From Rheum nobile (taxonomy: Eukaryota > Streptophyta > Magnoliopsida > Caryophyllales > Polygonaceae), in NCBI GenBank assembly GCA_027886185.1, contig WOAB01000041.1, forward strand, positions 3,410,001 to 3,474,000: a DNA stretch of 64,000 nt. Reading direction: 5' to 3'. Under the pieces are notes generated by a model, which saw nothing but the letters and a program-made list of their open reading frames with translations, had not been told where the DNA came from and searched no databases. The first letter of the stretch is position 1, and each line of letters begins with the position of its first letter. A program made the position numbers and the translations under genes. Of the stretch, positions 21,830 to 31,800 are shown piece after piece.

Positions 21830-22137
21830 ACCCACAAACTTTGTTCTCCGCATGTGGGCTGGTGTCATCCGTTCGATTCGGCACATCAGATAGAGTGTAG
21901 ATGAGAAGACTAGAAGGACTATGGAGTCGACGGTGGTTTTTCGACGTTTTTAATAATTTCTTTTAATCAGGTTGAGATCCTTGGGAGATGACCATTGTGG
22001 TCAAGATCCTTGTTTGTAATACATTTAAAAGACTTCCGCTGTAACTTATTTACTCTGTTATATATTTTATAAGACTTCCGATGTACTTTGTTTAAGACTT
22101 CCGTTGTAATTTATTTAAACTCTGTGTTTGTCCTATT

Positions 22138-22158
22138 CGGGATTGGGATGTAATCCCG
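22138..22158 (+). other. Conserved stem-loop SL5
   Basis: CGGGATT/AATCCCG pair perfectly around a 7-nt loop near the LTR end. In the solo LTR the first pair is flipped (GGGGATT/AATCCCC, 55489-55509). Confidence 0.7.
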
Positions 22159-22317
22159 GGACTCAGGTTTTATATAAATAAGGTTATCATTTTGTATCAT
22201 TATATTTCATGAATTGTATTTAAACGGTAAAGCCTTGGGTGATCTCGGTAAGGAACACTGGGGTCACTGGCGGTAATACCTTTCCAAAAGGGTTAAGTTT
22301 TGGGGGTGTTACAGTTG

Positions 22318-22330
22318 TGGTATCAGAGCG
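22318..22330 (+). other. Primer-binding site, initiator tRNA-Met
   Basis: TGGTATCAGAGC lies four bases inside the left LTR and is a perfect match to the usual plant initiator tRNA-Met primer site. Confidence 0.9.
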
Positions 22331-22766
22331 AAAGTTTTTAAAACGGGTTGGGTATTTGAAAATCATTTACTCATTTTAATTGAAAAGTGTTTTCAAAGGA
22401 CGCTGAATTTTCAAAGTGAAAAGAATTTGAAAACACCGTTTATAGTCCTGTCTTCTATATGGTCTGATATAGTAAGCTTGCTTCTATATCTAGAAAGACT
22501 AATTCCTTCCCCGTTGCCCCGTATGATATGGGTGCATTCTGTTCTCTTCAGAGGAACCGGGAGAAGCCAAGTTGGTTTCGCCATACCCAATAAGGCTTGA
22601 ATTCCCAGTTCTCTCGTTTTGAGTTAAGGTTGTAGAACCTAGTAACTCGGTTTGAGTTCATCAATAGAAATTACCAAGTTGATCTATTCTAAGTTGATTT
22701 TATTACAATAAGTATATCAGAATGATACTAATGTGATAAAATCCTTGGAATTTGATCGGTAAACAG

Positions 22767-24081
22767 ATGGTGAACACAAGGAACGTTATCCGTGCTGGTG
22801 TTGGGCCGAGTAATGACCCCATACCAAATGCGAGGAATGCTACAGACCCAACAGGAGAGCGTGAGTCTGTCTTTAACAATAACCAGGGAGGCAATGGCCA
22901 AGCTCATGCCAATGCTCCAATGTTGTTTGATGCTATAGCAGTGGAGGCAATTCGAGGAATTGTCATGCAGGCAATCACAGATGTTATGCGACCAGTTTCA
23001 CCACAAGCACAAGGTGGTCCAGTTCCTCAGGCTATTCCTGAAGTTGAGGAGTCAGTGGAGCAAGTACCTCAGATCAATGTTGTCAGAAACAAAGGAACTT
23101 ACGGTCAAGCGTTAAAAGCCGTGAGTTCAATGAGGCCTGACAACTATGACGGTACTGGAGAACCAGTCAGGGTGACATATTGATTCTCGCATATGGAACG
23201 GTTGCTCCGGAACATTAATTGCACTGAGGCTGGGAAAGTGCACATCGCCTCTCTTCAACTCAAGGATGTGGCTAGCGAATGGTGGAAGAGCACCGGTCTG
23301 GCTGATCATCCCGAGCTGAATTGGAGCATGTTCAAAACCAAGATGACCGATCGTTTCTTTTCCCGAGCTATGAGGGAGGAGAAGCATAAGGAATTTCTAT
23401 ACCCGCAGACTGATGGGTTAAAGGTGACTGAGCTCGCAGCTAAGTTCAATCACTTGATGCAGTACGCTGGACCTGAGGTGTCAACTGAGGAGCAGAAGAT
23501 CTAGTACTTCCATGGGTGGATGAATCCAGAGATCAAGCCTCTAATGTTGCGTCATGGTTGTTCTACGTTAGAACAATATGTGGATGCAGCCTTCAAGACA
23601 GAAGTCACATTGGAGGAGTCTGCCCTTAAGCGGGAAAAACAAGTTAACGGAAAGGGTGGGCAACAGGATCGCCAGGTTGGTTCATTCAAACGACCGGCAT
23701 CGCCTACCAAGTTTGAAAAGTCTGGTCGTGCTAAGACCGAGACAAATCAGTCTGACTCTGCCAGAGGCTCAGGTTGGAGCAGCGGAGTAATTCAGTGCCA
23801 CAATTGTGGCGAAGTTGGGCATAAAAGTTTTAATTGCCAAAAGGACAAGAGAGTATGTCTGTGGAAGAGAAGGCCACATAAAAACATACTGCAGACTGAA
23901 GGGTCAGGGACTAATGCAGTCTTATCAAGCGTCAAATGTTGGAGGTGGGCAGAACCCAAGGCCAGTGGTACCTACTCTTGAGCAGTCTATGACTCGTAAT
24001 AAAGGCAAAGCGCCTATGGGGTCTTCAGGCCAAGGGCAACGACTCTTCATAATGAGTCAAGCCAACGGAGAAGAACCCTGA
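22767..24081 (+). pseudogene. gag of the long-LTR element, two stops and one frameshift
   Basis: The frame starts at ATG 22767 (MVNTRNVIRAG). A Pro/Gln-rich N-terminus precedes the retrotransposon gag domain (HIASLQLKDVASEWWKSTG, MTDRFFSRAMREEKHKEFL, ...LAAKFNHLMQY). Two zinc knuckles follow, CHNCGEVGHKSFNC and a second recognisable from VCGREGHIKTYC. In-frame TGA at 23181-23183 and TAG at 23502-23504 sit where the intact relative at 42536-43873 has Trp codons, and a frameshift near 23855 splits the two knuckles. Gag forms the virus-like particle; this copy would need gag as well as pol from elsewhere. Confidence 0.9.
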
Positions 24082-24901
24082 TCCATTAAGTTGTATTTGT
24101 GTTAAGTCTTTCTGTAAGATTAAGGAGTAACGACGTGTGTCGGTAATCTCCGTAGCATCGTGATCTGGTTGTGCAACTTTTGTCAGTAATGTAATGCTTA
24201 ATGTTAATGAAGTGTTTCCTTGTTTTGGAAAATTTCTGAATGCGTTATCAGTATGAATTAGTTGTTCATACGAAACCCCGTAAGTGTCGAGAACAGCTTA
24301 TGCCAAGTAAGGATAAGGACTGTCGGACTTATGGTGGTGGAGTTTTGTGGACAACTTAGATGTTCGTCCTCTATGTGGTTAATCCCAAGGTCGACTCTGT
24401 TGTTTAAATCTAAATCCACTCCTAAGATTCTTCTTCATACATAGAGTATGTCATCTACAAGGCTAGGTGCAACTCTTTGAGGAAGATTAAGTTGTGGAGT
24501 TGTTGTGCTAAGAAGAAAGGTTGCAGTTAAGGATGGGATATGTTGATGATCCCGATGTATTAAAGATTCAGTATGAAGGATTGTCTTTATACATCTAAAG
24601 GGTATAGTGGTAAGCGGTATCTCATACGCTGAGTTCTTCCGAGATTTCTTAAGGAAAGGGAATGAACTTGTAGAGTTTTTTTTCGGAAAGATCAGGAGCT
24701 ATCTCTCATGCGTAAGTTGTGCCATAAGCATTGAGGCGGATGAATCGTTTTCAGAATGATATCCTAAGGAATTAAGAGTAATATCTCATGTGATCCATTT
24801 CAGGGACGAAGTGATTAAGGATGTTGGATCCAGGTGGTAAGATTGGTTTCGAGACAGTGTCCTCATTGGCTTAATACAAGTTTCAGGGTCGAAACTTCTT
24901 T

Positions 24902-24915
24902 TAAGGGGGAGGTGA
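24902..24915 (+). other. Polypurine tract of the gag-only element
   Basis: TAAGGGGGAGGTGA lies directly before the right LTR terminus TGTGATACC. The same tract, reversed, is at 39873-39886. Confidence 0.85.
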
Positions 24916-27900
24916 TGTGATACCCCATAATTTTTATAAAGTTAATTTGGGAATTTTTGGATTTTTCCCGAGCACCCGTTTAGTACGTCGGATTTAATTC
25001 AGAAAGTTGGAGGCATTCTGTAATGTGCTATGTATCTGTAATATGTTTCTCAGTGAAATAAAATACAGACGACGTGCTTCGGATGTTTATACGTCTTCGC
25101 GTACGATAATTTTTATCCCGGGTTAATGTCTTGCTCGTTCAAAAGCTGAATGGGCGGGAAAAGGCAAAAACGGCGACCGCCGTACAGTAACGGCGCCCGC
25201 CGTCGCTGGGCTCGAAGTGTCAGGCCGTCGTCTCCTACTCTGGGCTCGCCAAGGCTAGGAACGGCGACCGCCGTAATTACGGCGCCTGCCGCGGCCCGCC
25301 GTAGGCAAAGTTGCGGCGCCCGCCGTGATTACCCAGAGGTCATTACCCGTTGGTCGCCGGCGAGCTCTGTCGTGCGCCGATTTAGCCCTCCACATTGCGT
25401 CGTAGGCCATCATTGTGCTCCATCGATCTCTGGCTATAAAAGGAGAGGCTTGGGGGTCGGATTCGAGCTCAGATCAGAAGCTTCAATCCCTCAAAATTGT
25501 CTCGCCGGAAAAGCTTGCCCTCGCCGAAGTTCTTTGGAGTGATCGCCGGTATAGTGTGGTGTTGTTCCAGTGGCCCTTGTGAAGCTTTTGGGTAGCCTTT
25601 GAAGGTTAGAACCCAAAGCAAGTCGAAAGGAGGCCAAGTCGCGTGCCATTTGGTGAGTCTTTCTCGCCGTTCTGTTTCTAGGCTCTTCACGGCGCCCGCT
25701 GTGTTCATGGAGGCGACCACCGTGATGAACACGGCGCCCGCCGTGATGAACCCTGCGCCCGCTGTCAGAGGGCAGAATGCCTATTTTGGCCTCGGCCTTG
25801 GTGGTCGTTGTTCGGGCGTCGTTTCTTTCGTCTTTCCTTAGATTTGTACTAATTTATGTCGAATCTAACTTGGGGTTTCCTTATGGGTCGACTCGAAGGT
25901 CGTTGTGCTATCAGAGCTATACCTGTGTCGAGCCCGGAATCCCGTTGTCTCTGCTTTGTTCCAGATCTGCGGACTAAGGCAAGTGGCGGTTCGCTCTTGC
26001 TCATCGTTCCATATTTACATTAATTATCAGTTGTTTATCTGCGTAATTAATTTGGAATGATTATTGTGTTCATCTGGAAATGGTTTTGTAAACTATTTTG
26101 GAAAACTGAGTAATAATATAATAATAGGTTGTATATCTGTTAGAACAACGCTATTATTAATGATCGCCTTCCGGGCATTTATGTGGATTTATCCAGAACT
26201 GTTGTTTTGTTTGGGAACTAATTTCATAAATAAACATGATTAAAGTAATGTTATGATATGTTGTATATCTGATAGAACAACGCTATCATATGTGATGATT
26301 ACCGTGATGGTATTGTTGTGAAACTAATCTTAATGCTAGAATAGCATGTGGGTTAATAGGAAAACTAATCCAAGTAAGGATTAGCTGTTTCTATTATCTC
26401 TATGTTTAAGTTGATTGCTTGGATGACTTTAATGTGAATAATTGTTGTGTTAAACTGTTTAGTTATCACGAGTGTTCGTAGGAACGCTAATCCAAGTAAG
26501 GATTTGTCGTTTCATTAAATCGTAATACTCCTCGGGTTAATTTCCGGATAATAATTTAAGGGTCAAGACCTATGCTTCCTATCCACCTTTAAGGATCTGA
26601 AGTGTTTAAGCGCCTTGCTAGCGCCAGTGGATGAGCTTAATAGCAGTCCTGTGTATTAAGCACCTAGCTAGTGCAATTGAGGTGGACGTAACTGTCACCC
26701 TGTAAATTAAAGTGTAAGCGCTGTGGCAGTGCAATCTGGGTGAACATAAGATCACCCTGTGTAACAATAACTTCCGTTGTTCTCGGAATAATATTAAGCC
26801 TCGTGTGTGCGTGTGTGTGTGTGTTTGTGTGTTGTATTAATTTGGGTTAACATAATTGTCACCCTGTGATTTAAACTTTGTGCCGCACTTAATAATATTA
26901 ATATATTTCAGTAATGTGTGTTTTATAATTAAATAAGATATGTGCCCGAGTGCATAAAATTAATAAACCTTTGGCGAGTAGTGCAGCTAAGTAAATAGTG
27001 CAGCTAGGAAAGCTCGTCTCGACTTTGATCATAGTACGTTCTCTTTCCGATATGGAATCGCTGTAAGCGGTGAGGTTGGTCGTGAACCGAAGCATCTTAG
27101 TCAGTTTTTTTAAATCATCGTTATGTGGTTCTGTAAGATCCAGACTTGAATGTAGTACGCTCTCTTTCCAATCTAGATTCGCTGTAAGCGGTGAGGTTGG
27201 TCGTGAACCGAAGCATCTCTATCAGCTTTTAAATCATTGTTGTTTGATTCTTAACATTCCAGATTTGTCATAATTTCCTTAAGACTCAATTCCTTTGGAG
27301 TCTTCTTTCGGGTCGATTTCTGTGAAGATTAAGTCTTCCAGAATCTTCTCTTGTACATACCTCTTGTTTATTCCAGTAGGAGTATGATGGTTGACTATCG
27401 TCATCGATTATTATTCGAGAAGCGATGAGTCTAACCTAATACGACTGCTTCGAACCATTCTGCTTTTTACCCTTGCTAGTCTATTCAAGTAGACTAACCC
27501 ACGAACTTTGTTCTCCGCATGTGGACTGGTGTCATCCGTTCGATTCGGCACATCAGATAGAGTGTAGATGAGAAGACTAGAAGGACTATAGAGTCGACGG
27601 TGGTTTTTCGACGTTTTTAATAATTTCTTTTAATCAGGTTGAGATCCTTGGGAGATGACCATTGTGGTCAAGATCCTTGTTTGTAATACATTTAAAAGAC
27701 TTCCGCTGTAACTTATTTACTCTGTTATATATTTTATAAGACTTCCGCTGTACTTTGTTTAAGACTTCCGTTGTAATTTATTTAAACTCTGTGTTTGTCC
27801 TATTCGGGATTGGGATGTAATCCCGGGACTCAGGTTTTATATAAATAAGGTTATCATTTTGTATCATTATATTTCATGAATTGTATTTAAATGGTAAAGC

Positions 27901-27980
27901 CTTGGGTAATCTCGGTAAGGAACACTGAGGTCACTGGCGGTAATACATTTCCAAAAGGGTTAAGTTTTGGGGGTGTTACA
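24916..27980 (+). repeat. 3' LTR (3065 bp) of the gag-only element
   Basis: It repeats the left LTR with scattered substitutions and a net loss of 63 bases. The first SL2 is at 26121-26157. The second SL2 (from 26252) has lost one pair. Confidence 0.95.
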
Positions 27981-28255
27981 CTTTCTTCCCGTCAGTCATG
28001 CACTTATAAGCTCATGCACTTTACTCCATTGGTTCATGCACCTTTATTCATTGGATCATGCACTTTCTTCCCGTCAGTCATGCACCTTTATAAGCTCATG
28101 CTCTATTATTAATTTCACTCTTTCATGCACTTGCTTCCCGTCAGTCATGCACCTTTATTCACTATTTCATGCACCTTTATTCATTGGGTCATGCACTTTC
28201 TTCCAGTCAGTCATGCACTTATTAGCTCATGCTCTATTATTAATTTCACTCTTTC
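27981..28255. repeat. TCATGCAC motif array, segment 2
   Basis: This continues segment 1 across the LTR insertion, up to the acceptor of the FAR1-like exon 2. Larger units of about 60-80 bases (CATGCACCTTTATTCATTGG...CTTTCTTCC) are repeated three times. Confidence 0.85.
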
Positions 28256-28404
28256 TTTTGTCAGGAGATGAACATCAAATGAAGCATAATATTATATCTG
28301 TTTCCCCAAGCATTACCACTGAATATATTATTCCTGAGTGCAATGATGTATTGAAGTCGTATCTTGGGCAGCTTTTCCCAACTCAATGTCTTAATATCTG
28401 AATA

Positions 28405-28680
28405 ACTCATGCACTTTCCACATATTAACTCATGCACTTTTTACAAATCAACTCATGCACCAACACATAATAACTCATGCACTTTCCACATACTACCCAT
28501 GCACCAATACAAAATCACTAATTCTGTTCCATGTTCCAACACATAATTACTCATGCACTTTCCACAAAATCACTAATTCTGTTCCATGTTCCAACAAATA
28601 ATAACTCATGCACTTTTGCATATTAACTCATGCACCAACAAACAATGACTCATGCACTTTGTTTCAACGCTTGAATGAGC
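28405..28680. repeat. TCATGCAC motif array, segment 3 (between the convergent genes)
   Basis: AACTCATGCACTTT and CATGCACCAACA alternate here, directly after the stop of the FAR1-like remnant and before the 3' end of the ULP1-like gene. Confidence 0.85.
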
Positions 28681-28832
28681 ATTGATCTTTCAATGAGAAA
28701 CATTCAAATAAACAAATACCTACTGTTTCTTTCCACAAAAACTCATATACTTACAAATACCTATTGTTTCATGAAAATATTCAAACCAAATTCCTACAAC
28801 CATTACCTAAATTGTTCACTAGATTAGCCAAA

Positions 28833-31800
28833 TTACATTGAAACATTCCTTTTCCCACGCCCACGACCATGCACAGCTGCTACATTTCCAGCTTTCTTCT
28901 CTTGAATAATTTGTTCAACTCTAGCCTTCCTTTCATTAAACTCGCTGGTTAGGAGGGCATAACAATACTTGATCCTAAGCTTTGCCAACTGGCGTTTGTC
29001 TCCCATATTCAGTTTAGAATTCCAGCTTAACAGTCCATTGCCCATATATGTCTCCATGTGTCTTAGTAGAAAGACCCCACAGTCAACTTTGTTTTTTCCA
29101 TCCCTCCATTTCATCTGCAGCCTTTCACATGGGACATTTGCAATGTCTTCAATTGCTTTAGCTTTGGCTTCCACATTATTCATGAAGAAACTGACCATCA
29201 TAATTCTCTGCACAAATAAAGCGGTTAAATTCTATCACATTTCTGTATATGAAAACTTTTAATTGTTATAAAATCATTATACTCAATGTCTACTCACCAG
29301 AGTAGATGGTACTTTTCCATACTTGTCATCGCCCCCACTTGATGAGTTGTCTATGATATGGAAACTTGGGTTCTTTACATTTATTGCAATCAAATAGTAA
29401 TGCCCATGGTTAAGAATTGGGCAAAAGAACTGTATAAGTAAAAGAAAAACAGATTGTAAGTTATCTAATAACAACATGGACTTACTCATGCACATTAATG
29501 CAGTTATCATGCATATATATCCACCCCCTCATGCACTCACAACTATTCCTTCAAATTAACTCACTGATTCACCCAGAAACACTAGTTCATGCACTCTACA
29601 AAAAATCCTTCATGCACCTGCAAGCATTGGTCCATGTACTTTTGAGCACTGTCTCATGCACCAACATACAAAACACTGTCTCATGCACCAACATACAATC
29701 ACTCATGAACTTTAACCTACTAACTCATGCACCAATAATAAAAACCTCATGCAGTTTGATAAACATACTCATGCACCAGTAAAAGCTGAGTGCAAGATAA
29801 TTACCACATCAACATTTTTAATTGTGTAGTTTTTGTTCTTAAAACCCTTGACAACAACAAATGTTTCTAGCATTGTATCTGAGAATAGGTTAGATCTCTC
29901 CTCCATTGTGTATAATGTGTCATCACAAGCAAAAGTCTGTGAATACAATAAAGGCATTACAAACTTTTGAGTTTTGCTTGGTGATGTAAGCTAGAATGGT
30001 GTTTGTGTAACACCCCGTAATTTTTAAGGGTATTTTGAATTGTTTTAAATTTTTCTTATGCCCGAATTGCTAGACGGATTTAATTTAGTGAGTCTCGGAC
30101 CTTCTGAAGAGGGGTCTAAGCTCTGTAGAATTTTCCGAGCATTATATAATACAGTTGAGGTATTTTCGGGGTTAATATATCGTTAAAGTACGAATATATT
30201 TAACCCGGAGTTAAGAAATTTAATCCAAACTAAGTTTGGATAAGAATAAATGAAGTCGGCCAGAAACCGCGATTGACCGCGATGAACCGCGACCTGACGC
30301 GATCGGCCGCGATCGCGGTAATGCCTTTTGCTGAGCAGTGTCGTCTTCCTCGCGTGGCGGTTACTGTAGCTCTGTTTTTGGGATATTTTTGGGCAGGCCA
30401 AGTGGGCAGCCAACTGGCCCTTCGCCTTTGTCCCCTTGTTCCCTTGGAGGTGGTCGGATTGGGCTATAAAAGGAGGTGAAACCCGGAGCCAAGAGCTCTC
30501 TTCTTCTTCCTTCTTCTTCCTCCTCTGTTTTCCTCTGTTTTCTCCATTAAAACCGAGCTTGTGAGCTTCGTGTGTGGGAGATTTCGAGTGTCTCTTGAGT
30601 TGAGAAGGTGCTCTTGAGTGTTGTGTGAAGCTTTGTGGTGTTGGGAGATCAAACCATAGACAAATCGAAGGCAAACAAATCGGTTTGGGTAAGAAATTCT
30701 CCATTGTTGTCTCGCGAGCTAGCCACTGTCACAGCACGAAAACCGCGACCGACCGCGACCTGCCGCGATCGCGGTATGTGTGTGTCCGAGTTGTGTGTTT
30801 TGTGGTTTGGCTTTGGGCTTTGCTCGTTTCCTTTGATTTCTTCTTGTATTCTTTTAGATTCATATATAAGTGTATTGAATCTAACTTAGGGTCTTGTTAT
30901 GGGCCATTTCTTAGGGATTTAATATCCAAGATCTGCTCCAGTTTCAGACCCAGGAACTAGACGTTGCTCTGCTTGGTTCGAGCTTGTCGGATTTAAGGCA
31001 AGTGGTTTTTAATTAATTTGAGATAATTAAAATCTGATATTATACTAGGTTGTATATTTTGCTAGAACCGACGCTAGTCTATTCTAGATTTGTGCAGGTG
31101 AAGGCCGTAAGGGTCCTTGATATGATTTATTGTGTGTGGCTTAGATTATTAAATCTAGGATGATAGTTGTTCAGGTTGAGCCGTGATGGTTCTCTGTGTG
31201 ATGTGTTTGCGTGTTTAACTGTTAGTTAGCACGAGTATTCGTAGGAGCGCCTGGATCCGGTGTGTTCCATGGGCGTTTCTTTATAACTGTTAAGGGTAAT
31301 TAAAAAACCCAATGCGATAGTAGAAAGTTTGGACTCTGTGAGGTTCATTCTTTATAAGGGCAATCAAGACCCAATGCGATAGTGAAAGTTTGGACTCTGC
31401 GAGGTTCATTCTTTATAAGGGCAATTAAGACCCAATGCGATAGTGAAAGTTTGGACTCTGTGAGGTTCATTCTTTATAAGGGCAATCAAGACCCAATGCG
31501 ATAGTGAAAGTTTGGACTCTGTGAGGTTCATTCTTTATAAGGGCAATTAAGACCCAATGCGATAGTTAGAGAATTGGATCCTGTAAGGTCCAGTTAAAAG
31601 TTTATAATGTGATATGTGTGTGTGTGGTCATTTAATACAGATAAGTGCTTGTCGCACCTAATTAATGAACGTTGGCAAGTGGTTTTTAATTAATTTGAGA
31701 TAATTGAAATTTGATATTATATTAGGTTGTATTTCTGCTAGAATCAACGCTAATATAAAAGATATACTGTAATCATGTGACTTGAGATTGTGATGTGATT

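Larger units (their letters stand above)
19186..22313 (+). repeat. 5' LTR (3128 bp) of the gag-only element
   Basis: From left to right it contains a GC palindrome array (19441-19600), a TATA box (19703), a donor-like site (19922/19923), a second GC palindrome array (19958-20036), stem-loops SL1 to SL5, a TG microsatellite (21134-21167) and an acceptor-like TTTTAATCAG at 21961-21970. A matching copy lies at 24916-27980. Confidence 0.95.
19186..27980 (+). mobile_element. Non-autonomous long-LTR Ty3/gypsy-like element with gag only, 8795 bp
   Basis: LTRs at 19186-22313 (3128 bp) and 24916-27980 (3065 bp) start TGTAA/TGTGATACCCC and end GGGTGTTACA. The 2.6-kb interior has the tRNA-Met primer site, a gag frame and a purine tract, with no reverse transcriptase, RNase H or integrase. 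Interior 24082-24915 holds no ORF. Its end resembles the 3' interior of the element at 30006-35213. The gag is closely related to that of the minus-strand element at 37243-46952, the likely kind of helper. This matches the class of terminal-repeat retrotransposons that carry only a gag domain. Confidence 0.92.
18718..28401 (+). pseudogene. FAR1-related/Mutator transposase N-terminal exons, truncated to 53 residues
   Basis: Exon 1 (18718-18742) encodes MVTPSTDS and ends at a donor G|GTATAG. Exon 2 (28265-28401) follows TTTTGTCAG and reads ...YIIPECNDVLKSYLGQLFPTQ... to TGA. In FAR1-related transposases the segment IPEC-(N/D)-LKP-x-GQ-F-T sits just before the FAR1 DNA-binding domain. Here the FAR1 domain, DDE transposase core and SWIM finger are all missing. 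The gene stops where a TCATGCAC array starts. The intron (18743-28264) holds TCATGCAC repeats and the whole 8.8-kb LTR element. This is an inference from motif memory; the exon borders are directly visible. Confidence 0.45.

Noticed and set aside
22318..22330. tRNA gene
   Set aside because: The tRNA-like sequences here and at 32329, 44317 and 9300 are 12-13-base primer-binding sites, not genes.
30183..30960. Frames of 60-173 codons in the ORF-less LTR, repeated at 33129-33849
   Set aside because: They differ in frame and length between LTR copies and carry no domain; they are LTR sequence.
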